A DNA stretch of 64,000 nucleotides, from contig NZ_PPQH01000029.1 in assembly GCF_002902385.1 (NCBI RefSeq), forward strand, positions 1-64,000, written 5' to 3'. A program made the position numbers and the translations under genes. This DNA is from Staphylococcus intermedius NCTC 11048. GTDB lineage: Bacteria > Bacillota > Bacilli > Staphylococcales > Staphylococcaceae. A model generated the notes under the pieces. The model was not told the origin of the DNA. It did no database searches and saw only the letters and a list, made by a program, of their open reading frames with translations. Positions 1-13,407 of this stretch are shown piece after piece (the first letter of the stretch is position 1; each line of letters opens with the position of its first letter).

Positions 1-254
1 GTAAAAGCACTAGGCTCACTTTTTTCAAATACTTTACTATTATTTGTATCTACTATTATCTCAATATTATCTTTATTTTTAAAAAATAAAGGACTATTTT
101 CAATATCGTAATCAATATGTTTAAAAAATATTACTTCATTCTTATTTTCTTCAAAATGAGAAATCATTTTTTCTATTCTATCAATCCTTTCTTGAAAATT
201 ACCTTGTTCTACAAACCCTTTTTGCAAATCCAAAACTACTAAAGCTTTATTCAT
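1..254 (-). CDS. Cysteine hydrolase (isochorismatase/nicotinamidase-like), partial
   Basis: This is the first 84 codons of a protein that runs off the left edge. It starts MNKALVVLDLQKGF, and the LDLQ segment is the usual first strand of isochorismatase-fold hydrolases, where its Asp belongs to the Asp-Lys-Cys triad. The Lys and Cys would lie outside the window. A strong GGGGGTG ribosome binding site precedes the ATG at 254. These enzymes hydrolyse amide or vinyl-ether bonds, for example in nicotinamide or isochorismate. The substrate cannot be told from this fragment. Confidence 0.7.
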   Translation of the reverse strand, partial: MNKALVVLDLQKGFVEQGNFQERIDRIEKMISHFEENKNEVIFFKHIDYDIENSPLFFKNKDNIEIIVDTNNSKVFEKSEPSAF

Positions 255-324
255 ATGCTATACACCCCCAATTTTTAAAATGTCATATTAATAAATTCCT
301 TTAAAATATTTATTACAGTATGGA

Positions 325-891
325 TCAATTATCTCTTGTACGTTCATTTTTTTCTCTCATTAATTGTACATAACCTTTTGTTTCAATTTTTGAATTGATA
401 AATCCAAACTCTGTCTCTGTTTCTTTTACAAAGGAATCGTAATCATCTTCAGAAAAGTCGCCTAAGATTTCAACTTCAATATAATATCCAAGCTCTCCAA
501 CTACGTCAGCGTTTACAGTTCTGGTTTCTTCAAGATTAGTATATGATTTTCTATCTTTGTCAATAGTCATGATATTAGAGAAACCAGCATCTAGAATATT
601 TTTTACAAAATCCATTTGTTGCGATTCTAATAAAATCTCATCTTCCGTCCAGAAACCTGGTTTCACTGTATCTTTCCTAGTAAAAATACCTGATGTAGAA
701 TCATTTTCTTGACGAAATCGATAAATAAAGCTCCCCTTAACATCTTCTTCAGTTTCTTTTCCACGCGCTTTATAATACTTATCTATTTGTCTATTCTTTG
801 ATTTAAATTTATAATTTTGATCTAAAAATTCAATCACTTTAAGATAATTATCTTTATCAGCAATTGAAAACCTAACTTCTAATTCTTTCAT
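325..891 (-). CDS. CYTH-domain protein (class IV adenylate cyclase-like)
   Basis: A 188-residue soluble protein with the N-terminal signature of CYTH/CyaB proteins: MKELEVRF at 1-8 (family ExExK-type strand), then IYRFRQEN near 56, FTRKD near 70 and YYIEVEILGDF near 138, all charged strands lining the triphosphate tunnel. The family binds triphosphorylated substrates with divalent metal and includes class IV adenylate cyclases, thiamine triphosphatases and inorganic triphosphatases. Which reaction this member performs cannot be told from sequence. It sits in an AT-rich, partly decayed accessory stretch next to a cysteine hydrolase and a radical-SAM pseudogene, with no clear operon partner. 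Confidence 0.75.
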   Translation of the reverse strand: MKELEVRFSIADKDNYLKVIEFLDQNYKFKSKNRQIDKYYKARGKETEEDVKGSFIYRFRQENDSTSGIFTRKDTVKPGFWTEDEILLESQQMDFVKNILDAGFSNIMTIDKDRKSYTNLEETRTVNADVVGELGYYIEVEILGDFSEDDYDSFVKETETEFGFINSKIETKGYVQLMREKNERTRDN

Positions 892-940
892 TAAATTTCT
901 CCTTTCAACTCATTAAAAGCAAATGAAGCTACGACAGTAT

Positions 941-1456
941 TTATTTAACATTTACACCTCTAGAACATACACACGCTATCAACTCCATCAATTTTTTATG
1001 ATTTTGCTCTATCCATCGTTCAGAACGATCAACTTGTGTTCCATACATTTCATCTTTATCTATCGCATGTAAACTGAAATTTATGCCATCAATTCCTGAT
1101 TCGATTATTTTGTCAATGACGCGTTTATTACAACAAATAGAAGTCATTTTGACGATAAATCCATTTTTCTTAAATTTTCTGAATATAAAGTCAACTTTAG
1201 TATGCAAACTAGCTTGCCCCCTGTCAAGTGAATCTCAGAAATATTTAATTCTTTAGTAACTTCAAGAAAATCCGAGAAAAATATTTTATCTAAAAAGCCA
1301 ACATTTTGTATAAGCTTCTGATTTGCTATTACCGGTTCCTTCATTGTGACACCACCAACTGTTCCAGTTACAGCTATCTATAATTTTTATTCTAATACTG
1401 TTCAATGGTGTACGAACAAAATCTTCTTTTGCTTTTATAAAATCTAATATACTCAA
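941..1456 (-). pseudogene. Broken radical-SAM protein
   Basis: Three reading frames together resemble a radical-SAM enzyme. A TTG start at 1456 follows AAGGAG and opens a frame reaching IIDSCNWNSWWCHNEGTG, the CxxxCxxC cluster region with Ser (AGT) where the second Cys (TGT) should be. The frame then shifts to one containing EIHLTGGK (1144-1344), the SAM-binding GGE region, and shifts again into NGFIVKMTSICCNKRVIDKI...INFSLHAIDKDE (941-1207). The chain stops after about 170 codons, short for the fold. Two frameshifts and a lost cluster ligand make it very unlikely to be functional. The original reaction is unknown. Confidence 0.7.
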
Positions 1457-1551
1457 CACAACTCCTTATTTTTTTCGCATGAAAATTTTGACTATCCATT
1501 TTGATAAACTGGCAAACAATAAATAAATGAATTATCATCATATGATTGAAC

Positions 1552-2166
1552 TTAAAATAATGCTCCGATGATATTGAATAGAAATATTAAAATTAAAAAC
1601 AATGTTGAAATCATAGCAGACCGCTTGAGTGATAACTTACCTGTTGCATGTCATAGCAACATGAATAAATAGCTTTGAAGGGTAAGTTTTAAATCAAACG
1701 CAGCTAAAATTTGATTGCCTGCATTAAATACGTTTAAACTTAAAATATTATAGTCTTCCGGGTTTAATCCAAATAAAAATTGAATGATAGCGACGATTAA
1801 AGTGACAACATTTATGACCAATACGAGTAATACTGCTCCGGAAAATAAACTTTTAGCGCTCGGTTTGGTTTTCAATATTTTAGCGACTACCAAAGACAAA
1901 ATAAAGAAAAATAACATAGAAAATAGAACAGTAAATCCTACTGTAATAGAGAAAATAGTTCGATTGATGATGAGTGCGCTATGCTGATCAACACCTTCAA
2001 AAGATAAAGATTTTTCATCAGATAATGCTTGTGAAAATAACTGACCAGACAACATACCAAACAGAACTGCGATAAGTAAGTTAAGTGCCCATCGAGTAGA
2101 TGACCTTTTTTTATAAAAATCATAGTATAAAGGCCATTTTTTGATATCCAATTTAAATCTCTCCAC
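1552..2166 (-). pseudogene. Yip1-like multi-spanning membrane protein with in-frame stop
   Basis: A membrane protein with a charged N-terminus (MERFKLDIKKWPLYYDFYKKR) and at least four hydrophobic segments (about residues 27-45, 72-95, 108-130, 160-171). Translation stops at a TGA at 1651-1653, after residue 171. The same frame continues for another 32 sense codons containing one more clear transmembrane helix and ends at TAA 1552-1554. So the intact protein was probably 204 residues and a nonsense mutation removed the last helix. The layout resembles Yip1-domain proteins common in staphylococci. The 171-residue product might still be made. Function is unknown. Confidence 0.6.
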
Positions 2167-2250
2167 CGTTTCTCATATTGTATGTACGCTATATCCAATC
2201 AACACAACAAGTGGCCAGCATATTACCAACAATAATTGACTATATGATAC

Positions 2251-2300
2251 AAAAAATCCGAGACTTTTCGCCATATGTAACGAAAGCCTCGGATTTTTTC
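2251..2300. terminator. Bidirectional terminator
   Basis: An inverted repeat, AAAAAATCCGAG...CTCGGATTTTTT, with an inner CTTTTCG/CGAAAG extension sits between the VOC gene (ends 2317) and the membrane-protein pseudogene (starts 2166). A/T runs on both sides let it act on either strand. It would end the VOC transcript. Confidence 0.8.
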
Positions 2301-2316
2301 TCAGTTTATTTTATTG

Positions 2317-2730
2317 TTATTTCTTTGATTCAGGTAAGGCAAGTTGGAAGTTTACGCCATATTTATCTTGAACCCACGCAAATTCACGATATTGCGGTGG
2401 CATTGCTGTTTTTGGCATTAAAATCGCGCCACCATCCTTTAAACCATTGTATAATGTATCCATTTCAAATTGATCTTTCACTGTGACATACAATGACATC
2501 GCTGGGTTCATTTCAATCTCTGTGCCATTCATATTATCGATGGCCATAAAGACTTGACCGTTCAATGTAAAAATAGAATGTTGCACTTTACCTGCTTGTT
2601 CTGGAATCGTGTCATCGTATTTCACCATTGTGATGATGTCGCTGTCTTCAAATAATGACGTATAACGTTTGATGGCTTCTTCAGCTTCACCATTAAACAT
2701 TAAAAACGTTGTAATTTTAGGTATTTTCAT
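2317..2730 (-). CDS. VOC-family PhnB-like protein
   Basis: A 137-residue vicinal-oxygen-chelate-fold protein. It begins MKIPKITTFLMFNGEAEEAI, the strand-helix opening of the PhnB/3-demethylubiquinone-methyltransferase-like group, and ends with FAWVQDKYGVNFQLALP, the usual closing strand. Such proteins form two-module beta folds that may bind metal, but most PhnB-like members have no assigned reaction. It appears monocistronic, with an AGGAGG-type site before its ATG and a terminator at 2251-2300. A second paralogue of similar type lies at 48664-49107. The fold is confident; the function is unknown. Confidence 0.8.
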   Translation of the reverse strand: MKIPKITTFLMFNGEAEEAIKRYTSLFEDSDIITMVKYDDTIPEQAGKVQHSIFTLNGQVFMAIDNMNGTEIEMNPAMSLYVTVKDQFEMDTLYNGLKDGGAILMPKTAMPPQYREFAWVQDKYGVNFQLALPESKK

Positions 2731-2897
2731 AACCTATCCTCCTCAAATGTTAAGAGATACGTTCACAATACACGATGTTGTTTTGTTATACTGTGGCAAT
2801 TTTATTTCTGTCTCTATTTGATTCTCTTTTGTTTTTTGCTTTCACTCTATATTATAACCGGTTACAATAGTGTTAAATCATTTTTGGAGGTTATTTT

Positions 2898-2987
2898 ATG
2901 ATTAGTATCAATTTATTAATTCCTCTTTTAGTTTTTCTATTGATCTTAGTTGGCGGTTGGCTCTTTTTACGCTGGTATTTAAAATAA
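2898..2987 (+). CDS. 29-residue single-pass membrane peptide
   Basis: A tiny ORF with a good ribosome binding site (TTGGAGG, 7 bases before ATG) encodes MISINLLIPLLVFLLILVGG followed by WLFLRWYLK. It is one hydrophobic helix of about 20 residues ending in a short basic tail. Upstream at 2829-2857 are TTGTTT and TTATAA separated by 17 bases, a plausible promoter. It could be a small regulatory membrane peptide or a toxin-like peptide. I know of no named family and assign no function. It stands alone, followed by about 960 bases without genes. Confidence 0.5.
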   Translation: MISINLLIPLLVFLLILVGGWLFLRWYLK

Positions 2988-3159
2988 TCCGTTCATTGGC
3001 TTAAATGACATGACTAACACTTAACTAAAATGGCGTATTATTGAATCATTTTCTTCTCAGCCAATGGGTCTTAGTAACATTTCAATGAGTAATTCCCCAC
3101 ATAATTAATCTTGTTGCCAATTGCTATCATAGGCTTGCGTTCCTGGGGCTGTTCTGTCC

Positions 3160-3320
3160 CTTCAACTCAATTCGGCTTGATTGAAGTTCGCCCGAATTGA
3201 AGCCGAATTGGATTTTGGGAGCAGTACAGAAATCTCATGTGCAACAAAGATTTCGTCGTACTGCCCCCGCAAGGCTGACGAGACTTCTCAAAAGCATGCG
3301 TATTGAGAAGTCAGACAGCC
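3160..3320. repeat. Dispersed element B, copy 1
   Basis: This segment has the motifs CAGTACAGAAATCTCATGTG, TCGTACTGCCCCCGCAAG and GAGAAGTCAGACAGC. The same motifs occur in inverse orientation near 18027-18150. It also holds an inverted repeat of an AATTCGGCTT-type sequence. No coding content is seen. Confidence 0.55.
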
Positions 3321-3532
3321 ACTGCGTGAAACAGTAGCCGCTATCAAAGTTAAAACACGACATATTGTTTTTAACTATATCCCTCAGGATGTCAGCCTTC
3401 TAGCCAATCTCACATCAAATGCAGTCACATAGGGCAAGTTTCGAAAATGAAGATACCTTAACTTTTATGTACAATTCATCTTTATTTTTGACTGTTTTAA
3501 CATCATTAATCGTTATATGTCCATAAAAGGAT

Positions 3533-3564
3533 AGGGCCTGGGAAAACTTAATGTCCCAGGCCCT
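3533..3564. terminator. Palindromic hairpin of the GGGCCTGGG type
   Basis: A perfect 10-bp inverted repeat, AGGGCCTGGG / CCCAGGCCCT, with a 12-base loop. Similar CTGGG...CCCAG hairpins occur at 23381-23429 and about 45040-45080, so it belongs to a repeated terminator-like family. No adjacent gene obviously uses it. Confidence 0.5.
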
Positions 3565-3764
3565 CTTCCAATATTTACTTAAAAATATTTGTAATCAATC
3601 CTAAAATCATGTCATATATTTTTAAACACACACTACTATTAAGATGAATATGTGATTAACAATAATTAGCACTTGTCTTGAGGTGTTTCAATGCAAATAA
3701 TAACAAGATTGCAAACTGTTCATTTCACACTTAAGAACGATAACCTGTTGGATTGCGAATCAGA

Positions 3765-3872
3765 GCGAGACTCCCGAGGGATCAGACGCAGCCGAAAATC
3801 CAATTTGGCTCCATCAAGTGTACACTAAAATCAAGCCAAATTTAGTTGAGGCAAGTCCCCTGGGAACGCGAG
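3765..3872 (+). repeat. Dispersed element A, copy 1
   Basis: A non-coding repeat of about 108 bp running from GCGAGACTCCCGAGGGATCA to GGGAACGCGAG. Diverged copies lie at 17407-17519 (inverted), 18370-18480 and 18653-18763. All lie between genes. Confidence 0.65.
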
Positions 3873-3953
3873 CTCATGATAGCAATCAGCATAATACCAT
3901 TGAACAAACAAGATCTACTTTTTAATGAAATGTATAACAGCTTCTTGTTGTGC

Positions 3954-4549
3954 TTATAATTGATTACGCCATTCGACTAATGTTTGAATGTCTGCCTCTG
4001 ATATTTTACCTTCTTCACGTGCCACTTCGATCAATTCGTCATAGTGACTTAAAGTATAGAAAGGGACACCTGCAGCTTTAAACGTCTCATCAGCTTTATT
4101 TAAACCGTAAGTAAAAATAGCAACGACGCCTAACACTTCTGCACCCGCTTCTTGTAATGCTTCAACAGCTGTAATTGAAGAGCCCCCTGTTGAAATCAAG
4201 TCTTCAATAACCACAACTTTTTTACCTTCACTGCGCGCGCCTTCGATTTGATTTTGTTTGCCGTGACTTTTACTTTTCGAGCGAACATAGTTCATCGGTA
4301 AGTTCATTTTGTCTGAAATGTAAGCCGCGTGTGGAATGCCGGCAGTTGCTGTGCCTGACACGATTTCTACTTCAGCAAAATGTTGTTGAATCAGTTCGAT
4401 TAAGCCGTCACGAATGGCTGTACGTACTTCCGGATAGCCGAGTGTGACACGGTTATCACAATAAATAGGTGATTGAATGCCTGAACTCCACGTAAACATC
4501 TCATTCGGTGATAATGAGACAGCTTCAATATCTAATAATGATTTAGCGA

Positions 4550-4562
<13 letters not shown>
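3954..4562 (-). CDS. pyrE: Orotate phosphoribosyltransferase
   Basis: Converts orotate and PRPP to OMP, the fifth step of UMP synthesis, in the cytoplasm. The type I phosphoribosyltransferase signature [14 protein letters not shown] lies at residues 116-129, with the catalytic flexible loop [12 protein letters not shown] at 93-104. I chose ATG 4562, giving 202 residues, the usual length. A TTG at 4574 would add four residues. The start lies inside the end of pyrF (13-base overlap), so the two are probably translationally coupled. It is the last gene of the pyr operon; I see no classic terminator right after it, only a long non-coding stretch. Confidence 0.95.
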
Positions 4563-6938
<2,376 letters not shown>

Positions 6939-6951
6939 CGCTTTTGCCCTC

Positions 6952-9900
6952 CTACATATTTCTCATTGAAAAAGTCATGCTCTCAATGACATTTGTTAAT
7001 GCGTTCGCTGTATCAAGTGAAGTGAGACAAGGGACCCCATTTTCAACGGATGCGCGACGAATTTGGAACCCGTCACGTTCAATCGTTTTACCTTTTGTCA
7101 TCGTGTTAATCACAAGTTGAACCGAACCGTCTTGAATTTTTGTAATTAAATCATCATGACCGCCAATTTTTTCTACTGTTTCAACATTGATGCCATTGTC
7201 TTTTAATGTCGCGGCTGTTCCTGCTGTTGCTACAATTTTATAGCCGACTTCACTTAACCGTTTCGCGATCTTGACCATTTCGTCTTTATCTTTATCGCTT
7301 ACCGTGATGAGTGCTGTTCCGTAATCTTTTACTTCCATCCCTGCTGCTGTTAACCCTTTGTATAGCGCCTTTTCGAGTGTAATATCGCGACCCATGACTT
7401 CTCCTGTTGACTTCATTTCAGGTCCAAGTGTGATGTCGACATTTTTCAATTTATTAAAGCTGAATACCGGTGCTTTAACAAATACCCCTTCTTTGTATGG
7501 TTGGATACCAGGTTGATAACCAAGTTCAGTTAGTTTTTGACCCATGATCGCTTGCATGGCGAGTTGTGCCATTTGAATTTCAGTAATTTTACTTAAAAAC
7601 GGCACCGTACGACTTGCTCTTGGATTCACTTCTAGCACATAAACCCCATCATGTGCGAGAACGAATTGAATGTTGATCAAACCGATGACGTTGAGTCCTT
7701 TTGCTAATTTGATCGTATAAGCTTCCAACGTATCAATAACGTCTTGGCTCAACGTTTGTGGCGGATACACTGCGATCGAGTCACCTGAATGGACACCCGC
7801 ACGCTCGATATGTTCCATAATACCTGGAATAATCACTGTTTCACCGTCACAAATCGCATCCACTTCAATTTCTTTACCTGTTAAGTAACGGTCCACTAAT
7901 ACAGGATGTTCTGGACTCACCTTCACCGCTTCATTCATGTAGTTTTCAAGTTCCGCATCGTTATACACAATTTCCATCGCACGGCCACCAAGAACGTATG
8001 ATGGGCGCACAACGACGGGATAACCGATATCACGTGCATTGTCGAGTGCTTCTTGAGCAGATGTCGCTGTTTTCCCTTTTGGCTGAAGCACGTCGATTTT
8101 GTTCAGTAATGCTTCAAATTCTTTACGGTCTTCAGCACGGTTTAAATCTTCAAGTGATGTCCCTAAAATTTTCACGCCATATTTCGCTAATTTGTCTGCT
8201 AAGTTGATGGCCGTTTGACCTCCAAATTGCACGACGACGCCTTTAGGTTGTTCAAGGTTGATGATATTCATCACATCTTCTTCAGTCAGTGGCTCGAAAT
8301 ACAACTTGTCTGAAATTGAGAAGTCTGTCGATACAGTTTCAGGATTGTTGTTAATAATGATCGCTTCATAACCGGCATTTTGAATCGCCCATACGGCATG
8401 GACAGTCGCATAGTCGAACTCTACCCCTTGACCGATACGAATAGGTCCTGAACCGAGCACGATAATTTTCTCTTTTTCAGTCACGAGTGATTCATTTTCT
8501 TCTTCATACGTGCCATAAAAATAAGGTGTTGTTGATTCGAATTCAGCTGCACACGTATCGACCATTTTATACACTGGACAAATGTTGTGCTGTTGACGTA
8601 AATCGTATACTTCTGCTTCTGTCATTCCGAAGCGATGCGCAATCACGCGGTCACTAAAGCCGAAACGTTTCGCAAATCTTAAGTAATCAATGTCTCCTGG
8701 ATGTGCCTTTAACGCATGCTCCATATCGATAATATTTTTGAATTTGTTTAAGAAGAAGTAATCGATTTTCGTCATTTCATGTAACTCTTCAAGCGTTGTG
8801 CCACGACGAATCGCTTCTCCAATGAAGAAAAGTCGTTCGTCATCTTGTGCTTGAATACGTGACTTGATGTAGTCTAAGTCGAATGATTCACCATTTGGCA
8901 AGCCGAGATGATGTACGCCATATTCTAATGAGCGAATCGCTTTCAACAGAGATTCTTCGTACGTACGGCCAATCGACATCACTTCTCCTGTCGCTTTCAT
9001 TTGTGTACCGAGTTCACGTTCACCTTTTTCGAACTTATCAAATGGGAAGCGTGGAATTTTCGAAACGATATAGTCTAAGCTTGGTTCGAATGCCGCATAA
9101 GATGTCCCTGTCACTGGGTTTTTCATTTCGTCTAACGTGAGACCTACCGCAATTTTCGCCGCAAGTTTCGCAATCGGATACCCTGTTGCTTTTGAAGCGA
9201 GTGCCGATGAACGAGAGACACGTGGATTCACTTCGATAATGTAAAACTGCATCGAATGTGGATCTAATGCCAGTTGCACGTTACAGCCTCCTTCGATTTC
9301 TAGGGCACGAATCACTTTTAATGACACATCACGTAACATTTGATATTCCACGTCAGAGAGCGTTTGACTTGGCGCCACAACGACTGAGTCACCTGTATGA
9401 ATACCAACTGGGTCAATATTTTCCATGTTACAAACAACAATTGCGTTATCGTTTTTATCACGCATCACTTCATATTCAATTTCTTTAAAGCCTGCAATTG
9501 ATTTTTCAATTAAACATTGTGTAGCAGGACTGTATTTCAACCCATTTGATACAACTTCACGGAGCTCTTCATCGTTATGACAAATACCGCCACCGGTTCC
9601 ACCCATTGTAAAAGCTGGACGTACGATTAACGGATAGCCTACCTCTTCCTTAAAGGCAAATGCTTGTTCAAGTGTATTGACGATATCACTTTCAGGGACT
9701 GGTACATTCAAGTCGTTCATTAATGTACGGAACAATTCACGGTCTTCTGCTTGTTCAATCGACGAAAGTTTCGTACCGAGGAGTGTCACATTGTTTTCAG
9801 CTAAGACACCACTGTTATGGAGTTCAATCGCCATGTTGAGCCCTGTTTGTCCACCGAGCGTCGGTAAAAGCGCATCCGGTTGCTCTTTACGGATAATGCG

Positions 9901-10125
9901 TGCAATAAAATCATGCGTGAGCGGTTCGATGTATACTTTGTCAGCAATTTCTTTATCCGTCATAATCGTTGCAGGGTTAGAGTTAACCAAAATGACACGG
10001 TAACCTTCTTCTTTTAGTGCGAGACATGCTTGTGTCCCTGCGTAGTCAAATTCTGCTGCTTGACCGATGATGATAGGACCTGAGCCAATCACTAAAATCG
10101 TTTGAATATCATTTCTTTTAGGCAT
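6952..10125 (-). CDS. carB: Carbamoyl-phosphate synthase, large subunit
   Basis: Makes carbamoyl phosphate from bicarbonate, ammonia channelled from CarA and two ATP. At 1057 residues it is full length with two homologous halves: an ATP-grasp carboxyphosphate domain ([17 protein letters not shown] loop near residue 170), an oligomerisation segment, a second ATP-grasp carbamate-kinase domain ([13 protein letters not shown] near 705) and a C-terminal MGS-like allosteric domain where UMP or similar nucleotides bind. GSGPI(I/R)IGQ motifs open both halves. The start overlaps carA by eight bases. It supplies the pyrimidine pathway and, if it is the only copy, arginine synthesis too. Confidence 0.97.
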   Translation of the reverse strand: MPKRNDIQTILVIGSGPIIIGQAAEFDYAGTQACLALKEEGYRVILVNSNPATIMTDKEIADKVYIEPLTHDFIARIIRKEQPDALLPTLGGQTGLNMAIELHNSGVLAENNVTLLGTKLSSIEQAEDRELFRTLMNDLNVPVPESDIVNTLEQAFAFKEEVGYPLIVRPAFTMGGTGGGICHNDEELREVVSNGLKYSPATQCLIEKSIAGFKEIEYEVMRDKNDNAIVVCNMENIDPVGIHTGDSVVVAPSQTLSDVEYQMLRDVSLKVIRALEIEGGCNVQLALDPHSMQFYIIEVNPRVSRSSALASKATGYPIAKLAAKIAVGLTLDEMKNPVTGTSYAAFEPSLDYIVSKIPRFPFDKFEKGERELGTQMKATGEVMSIGRTYEESLLKAIRSLEYGVHHLGLPNGESFDLDYIKSRIQAQDDERLFFIGEAIRRGTTLEELHEMTKIDYFFLNKFKNIIDMEHALKAHPGDIDYLRFAKRFGFSDRVIAHRFGMTEAEVYDLRQQHNICPVYKMVDTCAAEFESTTPYFYGTYEEENESLVTEKEKIIVLGSGPIRIGQGVEFDYATVHAVWAIQNAGYEAIIINNNPETVSTDFSISDKLYFEPLTEEDVMNIINLEQPKGVVVQFGGQTAINLADKLAKYGVKILGTSLEDLNRAEDRKEFEALLNKIDVLQPKGKTATSAQEALDNARDIGYPVVVRPSYVLGGRAMEIVYNDAELENYMNEAVKVSPEHPVLVDRYLTGKEIEVDAICDGETVIIPGIMEHIERAGVHSGDSIAVYPPQTLSQDVIDTLEAYTIKLAKGLNVIGLINIQFVLAHDGVYVLEVNPRASRTVPFLSKITEIQMAQLAMQAIMGQKLTELGYQPGIQPYKEGVFVKAPVFSFNKLKNVDITLGPEMKSTGEVMGRDITLEKALYKGLTAAGMEVKDYGTALITVSDKDKDEMVKIAKRLSEVGYKIVATAGTAATLKDNGINVETVEKIGGHDDLITKIQDGSVQLVINTMTKGKTIERDGFQIRRASVENGVPCLTSLDTANALTNVIESMTFSMRNM

Positions 10126-11218
10126 GTGTAACGCGCTCCTTTTGCTTATTTTGTTGCATCATTTCTACAAATTCGTCAAATAAGTAATTTGAATCTGTTG
10201 GACCTGGACAAGCTTCTGGATGGTATTGCACTGAAAAGGCCGGTAACGTACGATGTTTTAAGCCTTCAACAGTGCCGTCATTTAAAGCGATGTGCGTAAT
10301 TTCTAAACCGGTTTGTGCAACCGAATCTGCATCGATCGCGTATCCGTGGTTTTGACTTGTTAGCGCAATTTTCCCTGTTGCTAAGTCTTTAACAGGATGG
10401 TTGGCACCACGATGTCCAAATTTCATCTTGAATGATTTCGCCCCTTGACTGAGCGCGAACAGTTGGTGACCTAGGCAAATACCGAAAAACGGAATGCGAC
10501 CTAAAATACCGTTAATCATATCAAGCGCAACTGTCACATCATCCGGATCACCAGGGCCGTTCGATAACATCACACCATCTGGCGCCATTTTAATAATCGT
10601 TTCGGCAGAAGTGTCGTAGGGAACGACCGTTACCTCACAGCCTCGTGCATTCAATTCACGAACGATATTTTGTTTTTTACCGAAGTCCACAAGTACTACA
10701 CGTAAATCAAACCCTGTTGAAACGTAAGGTGTTTTTGTAGACACTGTTGGTACTTCAGTTCTAGGAAATTCTGTTGTTTTGAGTGCTGTCACGGTTGTTT
10801 CAATTTCAGATGGATCATCGACAAATGCTGCTTTGAGCACACCATGTTGACGAATCTTTTTCGTAATGCTACGTGTATCGACACCGCTAATGCCTGGGAT
10901 ATCATATTCTTTCAGGACGTCATCAAATGATTTTTGTGCTCTAAAATTACTCGGCATTGTGCAAGCTTCTTTCACGACCACCCCATTCAAACTCGGTGTC
11001 AGTGATTCAAAGTCGTCGTGATTAATACCGTAATTTCCAATTAATGGATACGTAAATGTAATAATTTGTCCTGTGTATGACGGGTCTGAAATCGTTTCTT
11101 GATAACCTGTCATCGCTGTGTTAAACACAATTTCTCCACGTGTCAGTTTGTCGGCCCCTAACTTAAAACCTGTATAATGTGAACCATCTTCTAAAACAAG
11201 GTAACGTTTCTCAAACAT
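10118..11218 (-). CDS. carA: Carbamoyl-phosphate synthase, small (glutaminase) subunit
   Basis: Hydrolyses glutamine and feeds ammonia to CarB. The 366-residue protein has the CPSase small-chain N-terminal domain ([20 protein letters not shown]) and a class I amidotransferase domain with the nucleophile elbow [12 protein letters not shown] and the His/Glu pair in [10 protein letters not shown]. It lies two bases after the pyrC stop and overlaps carB, so all three genes are on one message. Nothing unusual is seen. Confidence 0.97.
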   Translation of the reverse strand: MFEKRYLVLEDGSHYTGFKLGADKLTRGEIVFNTAMTGYQETISDPSYTGQIITFTYPLIGNYGINHDDFESLTPSLNGVVVKEACTMPSNFRAQKSFDDVLKEYDIPGISGVDTRSITKKIRQHGVLKAAFVDDPSEIETTVTALKTTEFPRTEVPTVSTKTPYVSTGFDLRVVLVDFGKKQNIVRELNARGCEVTVVPYDTSAETIIKMAPDGVMLSNGPGDPDDVTVALDMINGILGRIPFFGICLGHQLFALSQGAKSFKMKFGHRGANHPVKDLATGKIALTSQNHGYAIDADSVAQTGLEITHIALNDGTVEGLKHRTLPAFSVQYHPEACPGPTDSNYLFDEFVEMMQQNKQKERVTHA

Positions 11219-11220
11219 GT

Positions 11221-12498
11221 TTATTTTGCCTCCTCGTAACGAATGTCGCCTTCAACCATCGTTAAAATTGGATTACCGTATACTTTTTCACCTAAGAACG
11301 GTGTGTTAGATGCTTTTGATAAGAAATCTTCTGCTTTAATTTCATATTCATCCTCTAAATTGATCAATGTTAAATCCGCAAGACCTCCTTCTTCTAACTT
11401 GCCATATGGGAGTTGGAATACGTCAGCCGGCTTCGTTGTTAAGTAATCGACCAATTGTTGTAATGACCAATCCCCGTTTTTAACAAAGTGTGTGTAAAGT
11501 AATGGGAAAGCTGTCTCACTACCAACAATACCGAATGGTGCACGTGTCATCGGTTGTGCTTTTTCATCTGCTGCATGTGGCGCATGATCTGTTGCAATAC
11601 AGTCAATCGTTCCGTCAAGTAAGCCTTCTAATAACGCCGCTCTATCTTCTTGACTTCTAAGCGGTGGATTCATTTTATAAATTGCATTGTCACCAGGTAC
11701 GTCATCTTCTGTCAGTAATAAATGGTGCGGTGTCACTTCAGCTGTTACCGGAATACCTGCTTTTTTCGCATCACGGATCACACGCACACTTTCTTTTGTC
11801 GACACGTGGCACACATGATAATGGCACCCTGTTGCTTCACTGAGTAACACGTCGCGTGCAATTTGGACAGATTCACAAATATTCGGAATACCTGGAATGC
11901 CAAGTTCTTGACTGCGACGCCCTTCATGCATTGCGCCGCCATAAATCAAGCTGTTATCTTCACAGTGTGCAACAACCGCTTTATTTTGTGCTTTTGCTTG
12001 TTGCATCGCTTCATACATCATCGCTGCTTCTTGAACACCGACACCATCATCTGTAAATGCAAATGCACCATTTTCAGCTAACGTTTTGAAATCGACATGT
12101 TCTTTACCTGCTTGGCGTACGGTAATTGAAGCATAAGGTAGGACGCGTACTTGTGCATTTTTCTCAATTAATTCATTCAATTGCGTTAAATGTTCCAACG
12201 AGTCAGGGACAGGTTTCGTGTTTGGCATTGGACACACTGTTGTAAAACCACCACGTGCTGCTGCTTTCGTCCCTGTTTCGATTGTTTCTTTATATTCGCC
12301 ACCTGGTTCTCTTAAATGAACATGCACATCAATGAAGCCTGGTGCTAAAAAATGCCCTTTTGCATCAATCACTGTCATCTCTTCAGTCGGTTGAATCGTT
12401 TCAGCAATTTGTTTCACTTTCTTACCGTCGATGAGCACATCCACTTTTTTCAACGTACCTGCTTCTAACATTTTTGCATTTTGAATTAATTTCATCAT
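11221..12498 (-). CDS. pyrC: Dihydroorotase
   Basis: Zinc amidohydrolase that cyclises carbamoyl aspartate to dihydroorotate. The 425-residue type I enzyme shows the metal-binding [10 protein letters not shown] motif near residue 60, further His ligands in VVAHCEDN and HYHVCHVST, and the catalytic Asp in [15 protein letters not shown] lies five bases before the first of two tandem ATGs, so the start is uncertain by one codon. It is the third step of the pathway and follows pyrB by nine bases. Confidence 0.96.
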   Translation of the reverse strand: MMKLIQNAKMLEAGTLKKVDVLIDGKKVKQIAETIQPTEEMTVIDAKGHFLAPGFIDVHVHLREPGGEYKETIETGTKAAARGGFTTVCPMPNTKPVPDSLEHLTQLNELIEKNAQVRVLPYASITVRQAGKEHVDFKTLAENGAFAFTDDGVGVQEAAMMYEAMQQAKAQNKAVVAHCEDNSLIYGGAMHEGRRSQELGIPGIPNICESVQIARDVLLSEATGCHYHVCHVSTKESVRVIRDAKKAGIPVTAEVTPHHLLLTEDDVPGDNAIYKMNPPLRSQEDRAALLEGLLDGTIDCIATDHAPHAADEKAQPMTRAPFGIVGSETAFPLLYTHFVKNGDWSLQQLVDYLTTKPADVFQLPYGKLEEGGLADLTLINLEDEYEIKAEDFLSKASNTPFLGEKVYGNPILTMVEGDIRYEEAK

Positions 12499-12507
12499 TA
12501 TCGCTCC

Positions 12508-13401
<894 letters not shown>

Positions 13402-13407
13402 CTATAA

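Larger units (their letters stand above)
2988..3953. other. Gene-free repeat-rich interval
   Basis: I see no credible gene here. The interval holds an element with an internal inverted repeat (about 3160-3320, containing GCAGTACAGAAATC and TCGTACTGCCCCCGC), a hairpin at 3533-3564 and one copy of a dispersed repeat at 3765-3872. Related copies of the first and last occur at 17407-18763. Confidence 0.6.

Noticed and set aside
7998..8207. Antisense ORFs inside carB, ileS, pyrB and other long genes
   Set aside because: They overlap well-supported genes on the other strand, lack translation signals and have atypical residue composition.
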